Source of the DNA: Peptococcaceae bacterium BICA1-7
GTDB taxonomy: Bacteria > Bacillota > Desulfotomaculia > Desulfotomaculales > Desulfocucumaceae
DNA length: 64,000 bases
Reading direction: 5' to 3'
Assembly: GCA_000802095.1 (NCBI GenBank)
Contig: JUEB01000009.1
Span: 124,001-188,000, forward strand
Below are positions 48,569-57,956 of this stretch, one piece after another (position 1 is the first letter of the stretch; each line of letters begins with the position of its first letter). The notes below the pieces were generated by a model, which was given only the letters and a program-made list of their open reading frames with translations, was not told where the DNA came from and made no database searches. The position numbers and the translations under genes are program-made.

Positions 48569-49753
48569 TTATTTGATATTCTCTACAATAAGAGCCGTGC
48601 CCTGTCCGCCGCCTATACACAGAGTGGCTAAACCGTAGACACTGCCCCTCTTTTTCATTTCGCCAAGGAGTGTTGCAAGAATCCTTCCGCCGCTGGCTCC
48701 TATGGGATGGCCTATAGAAATTGCCCCCCCGTTTACATTAACCCTGTCCTGGGCAAGCTCAAGCTCTCTTACCACGGCAATGGCCTGGGAGGCAAAGGCC
48801 TCGTTGGCCTCAATAAGCTCCAGGTCTGCAACAGTGAGCCCGGCTTTTTGCAAGGCCTTCCGGCTGGAGGGTATGGGGCCCAGTCCCATATAGGCGGGGT
48901 CCACCCCGGCGGTGGCAGTGGACTTAACTACAAATAGCGGCTTTACACCCAGCTCTCTGGCCTTTTCAGCAGACATCACCACGAAGGCCGCCGCCCCGTC
49001 ATTGATACCCGAGGCGTTTCCAGCGGTAACGGTGCCACCCTTTTTAAAGGCGGGGGGTATCTTGGCCAGTGCCTCCTGGGTAGTTCCCCGGCGAGGAAAT
49101 TCATCGGTGTCAAAAATCACCGGGTCGCCTTTCTTCTGAGGGATTATCACCGGGACTATTTCATCCTTAAACCTTCCCGCGTCTATAGCGGCCACGGCCT
49201 TCTGCTGGCTGGCAGCCGCAAAGGCATCCTGATCTTCCCTGGTTATACCGTATTTTTCCGCTATATTCTCAGCGGTTATACCCATATGTACATCGTTAAA
49301 GGCGCACCAGAGCCCGTCTCTGATCATAGCATCGGTAATTTTGCAGTCACCCATGCGCATTCCCCACCTGGCCTTATCCATCACGTAGGGAGCCATGGAC
49401 ATGTTTTCCATACCACCGGCCACCACTATTTCGGCGTCCCCGGACCAAATCTGCTGAACGGCGTTGCCTACTGACTTCAGCCCTGACCCACAGACCAGGT
49501 TCATTGTCCAGGCGGGAACTTCCTGCGGAAGGCCGGCCTTTACGGCAGCCTGCCTGGCAGGATTCTGTCCCAGCCCGGCCTGAAGCACATTGCCCATGAT
49601 TACCTCGTCAACCATTTTACCATCGATACCAGCTCTTTTAATGGCCTCCTTAATAACCAGTGCCCCCAGGTCAACTGCCGGAATACCATTAAGGGACCCG
49701 CCGAATTTTCCAACGGCCGTTCTAATCGAACTGACAATTACGGCTTCCTTCAT
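48569..49753 (-). CDS. thl: acetyl-CoA acetyltransferase (thiolase)
   Basis: The thiolase condenses or cleaves acetoacetyl-CoA. The 394-residue protein has the nucleophile in [12 protein letters not shown] near 88, the conserved histidine in [17 protein letters not shown] near 348, and the second cysteine in [14 protein letters not shown] near 378. ATG 49753 is preferred to TTG 49756. It heads a thl-hbd(-crt) operon and is the biosynthetic-type partner of the Bcd/Etf genes 2 kb away. A second, more diverged thiolase is at 62.5 kb. Confidence 0.95.
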   Translation of the reverse strand: MKEAVIVSSIRTAVGKFGGSLNGIPAVDLGALVIKEAIKRAGIDGKMVDEVIMGNVLQAGLGQNPARQAAVKAGLPQEVPAWTMNLVCGSGLKSVGNAVQQIWSGDAEIVVAGGMENMSMAPYVMDKARWGMRMGDCKITDAMIRDGLWCAFNDVHMGITAENIAEKYGITREDQDAFAAASQQKAVAAIDAGRFKDEIVPVIIPQKKGDPVIFDTDEFPRRGTTQEALAKIPPAFKKGGTVTAGNASGINDGAAAFVVMSAEKARELGVKPLFVVKSTATAGVDPAYMGLGPIPSSRKALQKAGLTVADLELIEANEAFASQAIAVVRELELAQDRVNVNGGAISIGHPIGASGGRILATLLGEMKKRGSVYGLATLCIGGGQGTALIVENIK

Positions 49754-49886
49754 CAATAATCTTCCCTTCCTAGGTTTTTTGTTTAATAATCTCCTTGCAA
49801 AAACAAGTCCAGGGCCATAAATTACTTCTATGACTCTGGACTCAATCCTCTATATAAGTAGCGGCAAAAAAACACCTATACAGTTA

Positions 49887-51044
49887 TTAAAGGCTTTCCA
49901 CCAGTATCTCGCTTAAGTCCTTTACCGACATTTCCTCATCCTTGTTCTGACCTTTTAGAGCGTCCTCCAGCATAACTATGCAGTAGGGGCAGGCTGTGGC
50001 AATTACCTGGGCGCCGGCCTCGGAGGCCTCTTTCACCTTGACGTCGGAGAACCTCTGCCCGGCCTTGGTTTCCATCCATATCCTGGCCCCGCCGCCACTG
50101 CAGCAAAGGCTGTAGTCCTGGTTGTCCTTATAATCCATAAAGCTTAATTCGGGCACCTTCCCCAGCAATTCCCTGGGGGCCTCAAAAACACGGCTGTGCC
50201 TGCCCAGGTAGCAGGGCTCATGATAGATGACCTTCTGGGCCACAGGCTTGGATAAATTTATCTTCCCTTCGCTGACCAGCTGCTTGAATAGCTCTGAATA
50301 GTGCACTACCTCATACTCACCACCGAATTCAGGATATTCGGTCTTGAAGGTGTACAGGCAGTGGGGCGAGGTGGTGATAATCTTTTTAACTCCCTTTTGG
50401 TTGAAAAGGTTGATGTTGTACTCGGCCAGCTTTCCGAATTCTTCTTCGGCCCCTATTTTACGGACCGACTCGCCGCAGCACTTTTCCTCGTTGCCTATAA
50501 TTCCAAAGCTTACTCCGGCAGCTTTCAAAAGCTGAACAATGGACTTGGCCACCTTCTGGCTCCTGCCGTCATAGGCCGAGGTGCAGCACACGTATAAAAG
50601 ATATTCCTTGTCCGGGGTAAACTCCGGCACGTCAAGACCATTGGTCCAGGCTGTTCTTTCGTCCTTTTCCTGGGACCAGGGATTGCCCTGGCTGTTTATG
50701 CTTCCCAGCACAGCCTTTAAGTTTTTGGGTATGCCTCCTGTTTCAGCTATAACGCTGCGCATGGACCTTACCACGTTGGGAATTTTTATTCCCCTGGGGC
50801 ACTTTACCGCGCACTGGTTGCAGGTGGTGCAGGCAAATAGGTAATCGTCGGACTCATAGCCGTCATAGCCCAGCCTGCCCATGTGGAACAGCTCCCGGAC
50901 GTTGAACTCGGACTTTTCCTCCATCCTCCCCCAGGGGCAGGACCCGGCGCAAAGTCCGCACTGCATGCATTTTTGTATTTCTTCGCCACCGCTGGCAACG
51001 ATAACGTCTCTTACCTCGTCAAAAATCATTAAGGGCTCGGACAT
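49887..51044 (-). CDS. heterodisulfide-reductase-like FeS oxidoreductase (two 4Fe-4S, two CCG domains)
   Basis: The 385-residue protein has CMQCGLCAGSCP near 26, CTTCNQCAVKCP near 71, and two cysteine-rich CCG domains (EKCCGESVRK near 190; CCSGGGARIW near 320; CPYC near 357), the GlpC/HdrD arrangement. It directly follows etfA on the same strand. In butyrate-oxidising syntrophs an Etf-linked FeS oxidoreductase passes electrons from EtfAB to the quinone pool; unlike that protein this one has no NarI-like membrane domain, so it must dock to another membrane partner or work in the cytosol. That role is inferred from context. Confidence 0.85.
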   Translation of the reverse strand: MSEPLMIFDEVRDVIVASGGEEIQKCMQCGLCAGSCPWGRMEEKSEFNVRELFHMGRLGYDGYESDDYLFACTTCNQCAVKCPRGIKIPNVVRSMRSVIAETGGIPKNLKAVLGSINSQGNPWSQEKDERTAWTNGLDVPEFTPDKEYLLYVCCTSAYDGRSQKVAKSIVQLLKAAGVSFGIIGNEEKCCGESVRKIGAEEEFGKLAEYNINLFNQKGVKKIITTSPHCLYTFKTEYPEFGGEYEVVHYSELFKQLVSEGKINLSKPVAQKVIYHEPCYLGRHSRVFEAPRELLGKVPELSFMDYKDNQDYSLCCSGGGARIWMETKAGQRFSDVKVKEASEAGAQVIATACPYCIVMLEDALKGQNKDEEMSVKDLSEILVESL

Positions 51045-51061
51045 GATAAACCTCCTTGTAT

Positions 51062-51154
51062 AAGCTGACAGCCATCAGCCGTCAGCCGTCAGCTTTTTTA
51101 TACAAGCTGTTTGTCATGGCTGACTACTGATAGCTGATAGCTGATTGCTGACAA
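51062..51154. repeat. family C element: inverted clusters of GCTGA/TCAGC heptamers
   Basis: The left half is built from CAGCCGTCAGCCGTCAGC units, the right half from GATAGCTGATAGCTGATTGC units; they face each other so that the RNA can fold into a long imperfect hairpin. It fills the gap between etfA and the FeS gene within an otherwise same-strand operon. Confidence 0.6.
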
Positions 51155-51163
51155 CTTAATGCA

Positions 51164-52138
51164 TTAAGCCAGTATCTTTTTGAATTCTTCTTTAAGCAGG
51201 GGCACCACCTCAAAGAGGTCTCCCACTATGCCGTAGTCGGCTACCTTGAATATGTTGGCCTCGGGGTCCTTGTTGACGGCCACGATGCACTTGGAGGTGC
51301 TCATTCCGGCCAGGTGCTGGATGGCGCCCGAGATGCCGCAGGCAATGTATACAACCGGAGATACTGTTTTACCGGTTTGTCCCACCTGGAAGCTGTGGGT
51401 AACCCAGCCGGCGTCCACAGCAGCCCTGGAGGCTCCCACTGCGGCGCCCAGCACATCGGCCAGCTCTTCCAGTATGGCGAAGTTTTCGGGACCCTTCATG
51501 CCGCGGCCGCCGGAAACTATAATGTCGGCCTCGGTAAGCTCGGGCCTGGAACTTATCTGCAGGGCAATGTCCTTCACAGCCTGGCGGATATCACCGGTAT
51601 TTGCCGCTGCGCTCACAACCTCGGCGCTCTTGGCAGCCTTTTCGATGGCTATTATATTGGGGCGGATGGTGGCCATTGCCGGGCGGGCCTCAGGGCAGGA
51701 GGCCTTGACGAAGGCCTTGCCGGCGTATATGGGACGGGTAAACACTAGCTGCCCGTTCTCCAGGGCCATTTCGGTGCAGTCTGTCATAAGGCCGGTGCCA
51801 AGCTTCTGGGCCACCTGGGCGGCCAGGTCTCTGCCGGTTACTGTGCAGCCCATAAGTATCGCTGTGGGATCGTTTTGTTTGGCCAGGTCTGCCACTGCGT
51901 TGGCATAACCGTCTGTGGTGTAATTTTCAAGGCTGTCGCTTTCCAGTACAAAAACCTTGTCTGCTCCATATTCCCCAAGCTCTGCGGCGAGACCGGCCAC
52001 TCCTTTGCCGGGAAGCACTGCGCACAGCTCTTCTCCAAGGGCGTCTGCTATTTTACGGCCGCCGCTAAGCAGCTCGTAGGTTACTTTTTTAACTTTTCCG
52101 TCACGCTGTTCTACATAGACCCAAATTCCTTTTGCCAT
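51164..52138 (-). CDS. etfA: electron transfer flavoprotein alpha subunit
   Basis: EtfA binds FAD and passes electrons from acyl-CoA dehydrogenases. The 324-residue protein has a N-terminal alpha/beta domain and the C-terminal FAD domain: [17 protein letters not shown] near 203, [20 protein letters not shown] near 231, [20 protein letters not shown] near 252 and [20 protein letters not shown] near 273. There is no N-terminal ferredoxin domain. etfB lies 27 bases upstream. Confidence 0.95.
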   Translation of the reverse strand: MAKGIWVYVEQRDGKVKKVTYELLSGGRKIADALGEELCAVLPGKGVAGLAAELGEYGADKVFVLESDSLENYTTDGYANAVADLAKQNDPTAILMGCTVTGRDLAAQVAQKLGTGLMTDCTEMALENGQLVFTRPIYAGKAFVKASCPEARPAMATIRPNIIAIEKAAKSAEVVSAAANTGDIRQAVKDIALQISSRPELTEADIIVSGGRGMKGPENFAILEELADVLGAAVGASRAAVDAGWVTHSFQVGQTGKTVSPVVYIACGISGAIQHLAGMSTSKCIVAVNKDPEANIFKVADYGIVGDLFEVVPLLKEEFKKILA

Positions 52139-52165
52139 TTCCTTTACCCTCCAATCTCCAGTTAA

Positions 52166-52936
52166 TTAAACAACTTTTGCTTCTTCCCGCAGTGCCTTTA
52201 CCAGGTCGCGGGCTGCGTCCGCCGGCTCGCCGGGGATGATCTTTCCGGCAGCCCTTGCTGAGGGCAGGAAGTAACTGATGGCTTTTACCTTGGGTGCAAC
52301 CTGTCCGGCATCCAGTCCCAGATCGCCGAGCGCTTTTTTCTCCATGGGCTTTTTCTTGGCCTGCATGATACCCTTCATCGAGGGATAGCGGGGCTCGTTC
52401 AGTCCCTTTTGGGCTGTAAACATGGCGGGCAGAGCTACTTCAACAGTCTGGCTGCCGCCTTCTATTTCGCTGGTGGCCACTGCTTTGCCGTCGGCAATCT
52501 CAAGCTTGGTTACTACATTCACTACCGGTATTCCCAGTATTTCTGCTACCCGGCCGGCCACCTGGGCGGAACCGTCATCGATGGCCCTGAAGCCCCCCAG
52601 CAGAACGTCATATTCCATTTCAGAAATAGCCTTGGCCAGAATTGATGCAGTGGTGAACTCATCAATCTCGTCCATGCCCGGGTCCACCAGAACGGCCTTA
52701 TCCGCTCCCATGGCCAGCGCCTGGCGCAGGGCGTCCTGTCCCTCGGGACCGGCTACCGTCACTACAGTAACCTCCCCGCTGGACTTCTCCTTGATCTTCA
52801 GGGCTTCCTCAACGGCGAACTCGTCGTAGGGATTCATGATCAGGCTCACACCCTGCTTGTTGATTTTACCGTTGGCATCGACGGCTATTTTGGCCTCGGT
52901 GTCAAAGGTCTGTTTCATACAAACAACGATTTTCAT
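52166..52936 (-). CDS. etfB: electron transfer flavoprotein beta subunit
   Basis: The 256-residue protein shows IVVCMKQTFDTEAKIAV at the start, IMNPYDEFAVEEALKIKE near 34, EVTVVTVAGPEGQDALRQAL near 55 and LLGGFRAIDDGSAQVAGRVA near 113, all EtfB features. With EtfA it forms the flavoprotein that receives electrons from the adjacent acyl-CoA dehydrogenase. Whether it bifurcates cannot be settled by eye. The acyl-CoA dehydrogenase gene is 64 bases upstream on the same strand. Confidence 0.95.
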   Translation of the reverse strand: MKIVVCMKQTFDTEAKIAVDANGKINKQGVSLIMNPYDEFAVEEALKIKEKSSGEVTVVTVAGPEGQDALRQALAMGADKAVLVDPGMDEIDEFTTASILAKAISEMEYDVLLGGFRAIDDGSAQVAGRVAEILGIPVVNVVTKLEIADGKAVATSEIEGGSQTVEVALPAMFTAQKGLNEPRYPSMKGIMQAKKKPMEKKALGDLGLDAGQVAPKVKAISYFLPSARAAGKIIPGEPADAARDLVKALREEAKVV

Positions 52937-53000
52937 ACTTTTCCTCCTTTGCAGCTGCTGTGGTTTTATATTTAACTAATTGTCAGCGGTTAAATGAAGC

Positions 53001-54140
53001 TTATTTTAGGATGTTGGCTGCAATAACTATCCTCTGCACCTCGCTGGTGCCCTCATAAATCTCGGTTATCTTGGCGTCACGCATCATGCGCTCCACCGGG
53101 TACTCCCTGGTATAGCCATACCCGCCGAATACCTGGACCGCCTTGGTGGTAACAGCCATGGCAGTTTCCGAGGCAAAGAGCTTGGCCATGGCAGCCTCTT
53201 TGGAGAAGGGCTGCTTGTTATCCTTTAAGTAAGCGGCCTTGTATACCAGCAGGCGGGCCGCCTCTATCTGGGTGGCCATGTCGGCCAGCATCCACTGCAG
53301 CCCCTGGTTAGCCGAGATGGGCTTGCCAAACTGCTCTCTTATCTTGCTGTAGTTAACGGCCTGCTCGTACGCTCCCTGGGCTATTCCGAGGGCCTGGGCG
53401 GCTATGCCTATGCGGCCTCCGTCAAGGGTCATCATAACCATCTTGAAGCCCTGCCCCTCGTCGCCCAGCAGATTTTCTGCAGGTATGCGGCAGTTTTCAA
53501 ATACCAGCTCGTAGGTTGACGACGCCCTAATGCCCAGCTTGTGCTCCTTTTTGCCGAAGGTAAATCCAGGAGTGCCCTTTTCCACTATAAAGGCGGATAT
53601 GCCCCTGGTGCCCTTACTCCTGTCTGTGCAAGCGAATATTACATATATTTCAGCGTGGTAGCCGTTGGTAATAAAGATTTTGGTGCCGTTAAGCACGTAC
53701 TCATTGCCTTCTTTAACAGCTGTTGTCTTTAGAGAAGAGGCGTCGGACCCGGCAGCGGGCTCGGTTAGCCCCATGGCCCCCAATTTATCACCGTTGGACA
53801 GAGGCTTGAGGAATTTTTGCTTCTGGTCCTCGGTGCCAAAGGCATAAATCGGCCATGCGCACAGTGAAGTATGGGCTGAAACAAATACTCCGCTGGAGCC
53901 GCAAACCCGGCTCAGCTCTTCCACTGCTATGGCATAGCTCAGATTGTCCATTCCCGCGCCGTCATAATCATCTGGATAAGGTATTCCTGTAAGACCCATT
54001 TCAGCCATCTTGCTCCACAGGGTCATGTCGTATTCTTCTTTTTCATCCATTTCTGCGGCTTTTGGCGCAATCTCAGACTCCGCAAAATCACGCACCGTTT
54101 TCTTTAGCAATTCCTGCTCTTCACTTAGTTTAAAAATCAC
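53001..54140 (-). CDS. bcd: acyl-CoA dehydrogenase (butyryl-CoA dehydrogenase type)
   Basis: The 379-residue flavoenzyme catalyses the crotonyl-CoA/butyryl-CoA step. Motifs: [15 protein letters not shown] near 48, [20 protein letters not shown] near 123, [15 protein letters not shown] near 146, and the catalytic glutamate in [15 protein letters not shown] near 360. Length and sequence are those of short-chain acyl-CoA dehydrogenases. The order bcd-etfB-etfA-FeS, followed by thl-hbd-crt, makes a near-complete butyrate oxidation or formation pathway. AAGGAGG lies upstream of ATG. Confidence 0.95.
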   Translation of the reverse strand: MIFKLSEEQELLKKTVRDFAESEIAPKAAEMDEKEEYDMTLWSKMAEMGLTGIPYPDDYDGAGMDNLSYAIAVEELSRVCGSSGVFVSAHTSLCAWPIYAFGTEDQKQKFLKPLSNGDKLGAMGLTEPAAGSDASSLKTTAVKEGNEYVLNGTKIFITNGYHAEIYVIFACTDRSKGTRGISAFIVEKGTPGFTFGKKEHKLGIRASSTYELVFENCRIPAENLLGDEGQGFKMVMMTLDGGRIGIAAQALGIAQGAYEQAVNYSKIREQFGKPISANQGLQWMLADMATQIEAARLLVYKAAYLKDNKQPFSKEAAMAKLFASETAMAVTTKAVQVFGGYGYTREYPVERMMRDAKITEIYEGTSEVQRIVIAANILK

Positions 54141-54901
54141 AGCGACTCCTCCTTATTTTAGCTAGTTGCTTGCAAAATCTTGCAAAATTTTTATAACTAC
54201 TGTCCCCGTTTTCAGAGGTTGCAATTATTGTACCATCGCTGCAGCAATAGACCGAAAACAGTGCGGCCCGCCATATAAAAATGCCACAGCCCGGGCAACT
54301 AACTAGTATATTATACTTTTTATTTGCACATTCCTTTTTTTAAATGCAAGTCGCCGTTTTTAATGAGGAAGTCAACTGGTCCGAAAGTACCGTCGCCCAC
54401 CTCCCCGGAATTTTTTTTGAACTCGATAAATATGACTGAACAATCACTCATTATTTTTAGTATAAAACATTTTTTATAAGAATAAAAGATCCTTGACAAA
54501 TAAAAACCAGCAATATTATATAAAAGTTGCCTGTTAGGGATTTTTTTATTTTTCGGCAGCAGGGAATAAAGTCCTTTTGTTATTATAAGTAAAAAACAAA
54601 TAAGCCGGCCCAAAATTTCTGACCGGCCTCACTGCTTCTCTTCCGTGGGCTCCTTCCCTTTCCCGCCATTATCTATATAATTTCAAAGGAAGAGAACAGT
54701 GTATAAACCCCAAATATATATTCCTTATTATAAATTACCTTAATTTATTTTACCACATCAAAGGCATTATCCAAAATATTCTATCATAATACCTGAATAT
54801 TTGCGCATAAAGCTTATTAATCCCTCCCTTACTGCCGACAAAATGCTGTATTTATTATTTACATGTATACAATCGTAGCCATCCTCCGGCAGTAAGAGAC
54901 A
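54141..54901. other. AT-rich intergenic region without supported gene
   Basis: Contains the bcd promoter side and the glgA 3' side. A 97-codon minus frame (54320-54613) has no ribosome site and starts inside the hairpin below, so it is not called. No repeat family, RNA gene or riboswitch was recognised. A weak hairpin at 54601-54628 (AGGCCGGTC/GGGCCGGCTT on the minus strand, then TATTTGTTTTTT) may be a relic terminator. Confidence 0.45.
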
Positions 54902-56395
54902 TCAGGCCGTCCTGGCCTTTTCCATGTGCCTGTTTAGAGCCTCCTGGTATAAATGCAGGTATTCGACACCTGACCTGGCCCAGGAAAAATCAAGGTCCAT
55001 GGCCTTTCTGACCAGCTTAAGCCACCGGGCAGGGTCATCCCTGTATACCTTCAGTCCCCTGTCTATGGCATGATATAAGGCATTGCCGCTGTATTCCGAA
55101 AAAACAAACCCATACCCGGACCCTGTAACAGGATTATAGTCATGGACAGTGTCGGCCAGACCCCCGGTGGCCCTTACTATGGGTATTGTTCCATACCTCA
55201 TGGCAATTAGCTGTCCCAGCCCGCAGGGCTCGAAGCGGGAGGGCATGATAAACATATCCGACCCGGCATATATCCTCTGGGCCAAAATGCTGTTGTACCC
55301 CACCTGAACAGCTGTTTTTTGAGGATACATCCGGCTGATATCAGCGAACATTTCCTCGTAGCGCCTTTCCCCGCTGCCCAAAACGATCATTTGCAGGTCA
55401 AGCTCCATTATGTCGCGGGCAATATCGGATATAAGGTCCAGCCCTTTTTGGCCCACCAGCCGTGAGATAACCCCCAGTATTGGCACATCGGCCTGAGGCA
55501 GCCCCATTTCCTTCTGCAGGGCGTGTTTATTTTCTTTCTTGTTTTCCACGCTGTCCTGATCGTAATTGCGGTACAGCCGGTGGTCGGTCCTGGGATTAAA
55601 CTCGTGGTAGTTTATCCCGTTCACTATCCCATAAAGATCCCTGGATCTATTTCTTAAAAGCCCGTCCATCCCCTCACCCAGCTCAGGCCGCTGTATCTCT
55701 GCGGCATAGGTGCGGCTGACAGTATTTATTACATCGGCATAGCTGATACCCATTTTTATAAAGCTTACCTGCCCATAAAACTCCAGTCTGTCCGGAGTGA
55801 AATGTTCCTCCCCCACTCCCAGTGCTCCCAGAGCTTCCTTTGGGGGGAAATTACCCTGGTACTGCAGATTGTGTATGGTAAACACCGTGGCCGTGCGGGA
55901 GAAAAACTGGTCCTGGCCCATTGTTTTTAAAAGGAAGGGAACAGGTCCGGTCTGCCAGTCATTGCAGTGAATAATGTCGGGCTGCCAGCCTATTCCGGGA
56001 AGCATCTCCAGCACCGCCCGGCAGAAAAATGTAAATCTTTGAGCATCATCAGGAAAATCGTACAGCCCCTCCCGGTAAAAAAAGTGATGATTGTCCACCA
56101 GGTAGACAGGGACAGTTTTATGTTCTCCCTTGTACTGGGCCTCGATAGATGTCTCCCGTATTATGGCGGTTTCTATCCTGCTTCCGAATTTTACCGGAAA
56201 GTCAGTCAGGTAGGCGCCCCCTTCTATCTCTTTGTAATGAGGGGTGGCAATCCTGACATCGTTTCCCATGCTTCCGATGCCGGCGGTGGCCAGAGCCTTG
56301 GGGAGCGATCCGGCCACATCCGCCAGCCCACCTGTTTTTGAAAAGGGGACTACCTCGGAAGAAACCACCAGTATCTTAAGGGGGCGGTCAAACAA
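54902..56395 (-). CDS. glgA: glycogen synthase (ADP-glucose, GT5)
   Basis: GlgA extends alpha-1,4-glucan from ADP-glucose. The 497-residue protein has the substrate motif SKTGGLADVAGSLPKAL near 19, IIHCNDWQTGPVPFLLK near 142, VFTIHNLQYQGNFP near 171, INTVSRTYAAEI near 225, and the C-terminal MPSRFEPCGLGQLIAMRYGT near 383 and ATGGLADTV near 408. The start is TTG 56395 behind AGGAGGTG. It stands alone; with the GH57 and GH77 genes it gives a glycogen synthesis/breakdown set. Confidence 0.95.
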   Translation of the reverse strand: MFDRPLKILVVSSEVVPFSKTGGLADVAGSLPKALATAGIGSMGNDVRIATPHYKEIEGGAYLTDFPVKFGSRIETAIIRETSIEAQYKGEHKTVPVYLVDNHHFFYREGLYDFPDDAQRFTFFCRAVLEMLPGIGWQPDIIHCNDWQTGPVPFLLKTMGQDQFFSRTATVFTIHNLQYQGNFPPKEALGALGVGEEHFTPDRLEFYGQVSFIKMGISYADVINTVSRTYAAEIQRPELGEGMDGLLRNRSRDLYGIVNGINYHEFNPRTDHRLYRNYDQDSVENKKENKHALQKEMGLPQADVPILGVISRLVGQKGLDLISDIARDIMELDLQMIVLGSGERRYEEMFADISRMYPQKTAVQVGYNSILAQRIYAGSDMFIMPSRFEPCGLGQLIAMRYGTIPIVRATGGLADTVHDYNPVTGSGYGFVFSEYSGNALYHAIDRGLKVYRDDPARWLKLVRKAMDLDFSWARSGVEYLHLYQEALNRHMEKARTA

Positions 56396-56533
56396 AAGGC
56401 GCCCACCTCCTCTGTTTCTTCTGAGCTTTCCGCAGTAAACCGGTTTTTATACAAAAATTCCGGCATACAGATAAAGCAAGGAAGGAATTTGATCACTTCA
56501 ATCGAATAAAATCATATTTAAGTAAATGGAAAA

Positions 56534-57196
56534 GTGGTGACCGCATTGTCCGGTGAGGCGGTAAGCATAAAGGGCACTAAAAACGGTCTGGTTATAGTTT
56601 TTGACCCTGATTTGAATCCTGAAGACATAAAAAATAACCTCAGGCTTAAGATGGAGAAATCCAACGGCTTTTTTAAAGGGGCCAGTTTTTCTTTTTTCAA
56701 TTCCCGGGAAGGACGGTTACCGGAACTTTTTGAAGATCTTGAAGTAATCTGCCGGCAGTATGGCCTAATACCCTCCAATGATGTGTGCCGGCCCCCTGAG
56801 CCGGGGCACGCAGACCGGCCGCCCCAGAAAAAAAAGCAGAGCCCGGTGGTCCCCTTAAGGAAGTCCAGGCCTGGTGATGAGCAGGCCACCCTTATCTCCC
56901 GCACCATCAGGTCCGGCCAGCAGATAAGCTTAAAGAACTCACTGTTCATAATGGGTGATGTCAACCCCGGCGCGGAGCTCAGGTCCGAAGGCAGTATATA
57001 CATTATGGGCAACTGCAGGGGAATTGTGCACGCCGGCTGCAGTGGAAATATTTTGGCAGAGGTTTTTGCCTTCAGGCTTCTGCCTACAGTGCTCCGCATA
57101 GGAACAATTTCTGCAGACACTGTCTGTCCGGATGACCCGGGACCGCATGTGGCCCGGGTGAGCAGGGGAAAAATTGTTTTTAATAAATTCTCCTGA
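56534..57196 (+). CDS. minC: septum site-determining protein MinC
   Basis: The 220-residue protein has an N-terminal MinC domain (AVSIKGTKNGLVIVFDPDLN) and a C-terminal beta-helix domain: TIRSGQQISLKNSLFIMGDV near 123, NPGAELRSEGSIYIMGNCRG near 144, VHAGCSGNILAEVFAFRL. MinC inhibits FtsZ assembly. The linker of about 35 residues is basic. No minD or minE is next to it, unusual for MinC, and the C-terminal domain is the fold shared with DUF342/FapA, also present in this window. GTG 56534 has only a weak ribosome site. Confidence 0.85.
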   Translation: MVTALSGEAVSIKGTKNGLVIVFDPDLNPEDIKNNLRLKMEKSNGFFKGASFSFFNSREGRLPELFEDLEVICRQYGLIPSNDVCRPPEPGHADRPPQKKKQSPVVPLRKSRPGDEQATLISRTIRSGQQISLKNSLFIMGDVNPGAELRSEGSIYIMGNCRGIVHAGCSGNILAEVFAFRLLPTVLRIGTISADTVCPDDPGPHVARVSRGKIVFNKFS

Positions 57197-57221
57197 TACT
57201 ATTTATTAAACAGTACCGGCC

Positions 57222-57761
57222 CTATTTAAGACTGACCAGCTCACTTTTGACGGCCAGTATTCCTATAATGGACTTGGCGTCACATATCTCGCCGCTGCCG
57301 ATCATTTCCACGGCCCTTTCCAACGGCAGCTCCTCCACCTGGATGAACTCATCCTCATCAGGTTTTTGCCCCCTGTATTTAAGGTCCCCGGCCAGGTAAA
57401 CATGCAGTACCTCATCAGAAAAACCGGGGGTGGAAAAAAAGCTTAGCAGCAGTTTCATTTCTCCGGCCTCGTAGCCGGTCTCCTCGATAAGCTCCCGGGC
57501 AGCGCACAGCAGGGGGTCCTCCCCCTTTTCAATCTTACCTGCCGGTATTTCCAGCAACACCTTCCCCACAGGATACCTGAACTGCCTGACCATCAGCAGC
57601 CGTCCCTCCTTTTGAGCCACCACCGCCACTGCTCCGGCGTGCTCCACCACTTCCCTGGCTGTCATATTACCGTTGGGAAGCTCCACTCTGTCCACCCTGA
57701 GGTTTAGTATTTTGCCACTGTATACTGTCTCTGATGAAACTTTTTTTTCATTAAAGTCCAT
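57222..57761 (-). CDS. nudF: NUDIX hydrolase, ADP-ribose pyrophosphatase type
   Basis: The 179-residue protein matches the ADP-ribose pyrophosphatase group: SSETVYSGKILNLRVDRVEL at the start, VRQFRYPVGKVLLEIPAGKI near 58, the full Nudix box GKIEKGEDPLLCAA then RELIEETGYE near 76-98, and the downstream STPGFSDEVLHVYLA. It hydrolyses ADP-ribose or a similar nucleotide sugar. It is convergent with minC and preceded upstream by repeat B4. GGGGAGG precedes ATG. Confidence 0.92.
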   Translation of the reverse strand: MDFNEKKVSSETVYSGKILNLRVDRVELPNGNMTAREVVEHAGAVAVVAQKEGRLLMVRQFRYPVGKVLLEIPAGKIEKGEDPLLCAARELIEETGYEAGEMKLLLSFFSTPGFSDEVLHVYLAGDLKYRGQKPDEDEFIQVEELPLERAVEMIGSGEICDAKSIIGILAVKSELVSLK

Positions 57762-57778
57762 AATGACCTCCCCTATAT

Positions 57779-57953
57779 ATGCTTATTCTGCATTTCTTTG
57801 CGGTCGGAATACAGAATTCAGGAGTCAGAAGTCAGAATTTGGTGTTGGGCTTTGCGAGCAAAACCCCGGAAAGTTGTCAGGAATGCCCAAACCATTCTGG
57901 ATTCTGGATTCTGACTCCTGTATTCCGACCGAAGAAGGGTGTCAGCATAAGCG
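57779..57953. repeat. family B dispersed repeat, copy B4 (complete, with inverted ends)
   Basis: Left end GCTTATTCTG...CGGTCGGAATACAGAATTCA and GGAGTCAGAAGTCAGAATT are mirrored by right end ATTCTGACTCCTGTATTCCG plus CAGCATAAGC. The centre holds AGGAATGCCCAAACCATTCT, shared with B1. This is the clearest family B copy, with imperfect terminal inverted repeats of about 35 bases. Confidence 0.75.
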
Positions 57954-57956
57954 TTA

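Noticed and set aside
51062-51154. Possible CRISPR-like repeats
   Set aside because: The units are heptamers without spacers and no cas gene is present; likewise the ACACAGAGGAC units of family A have no spacer structure.
54320-54613. 97-codon minus-strand frame
   Set aside because: No ribosome site, starts within a hairpin, no family resemblance; AT-rich DNA gives such frames by chance.
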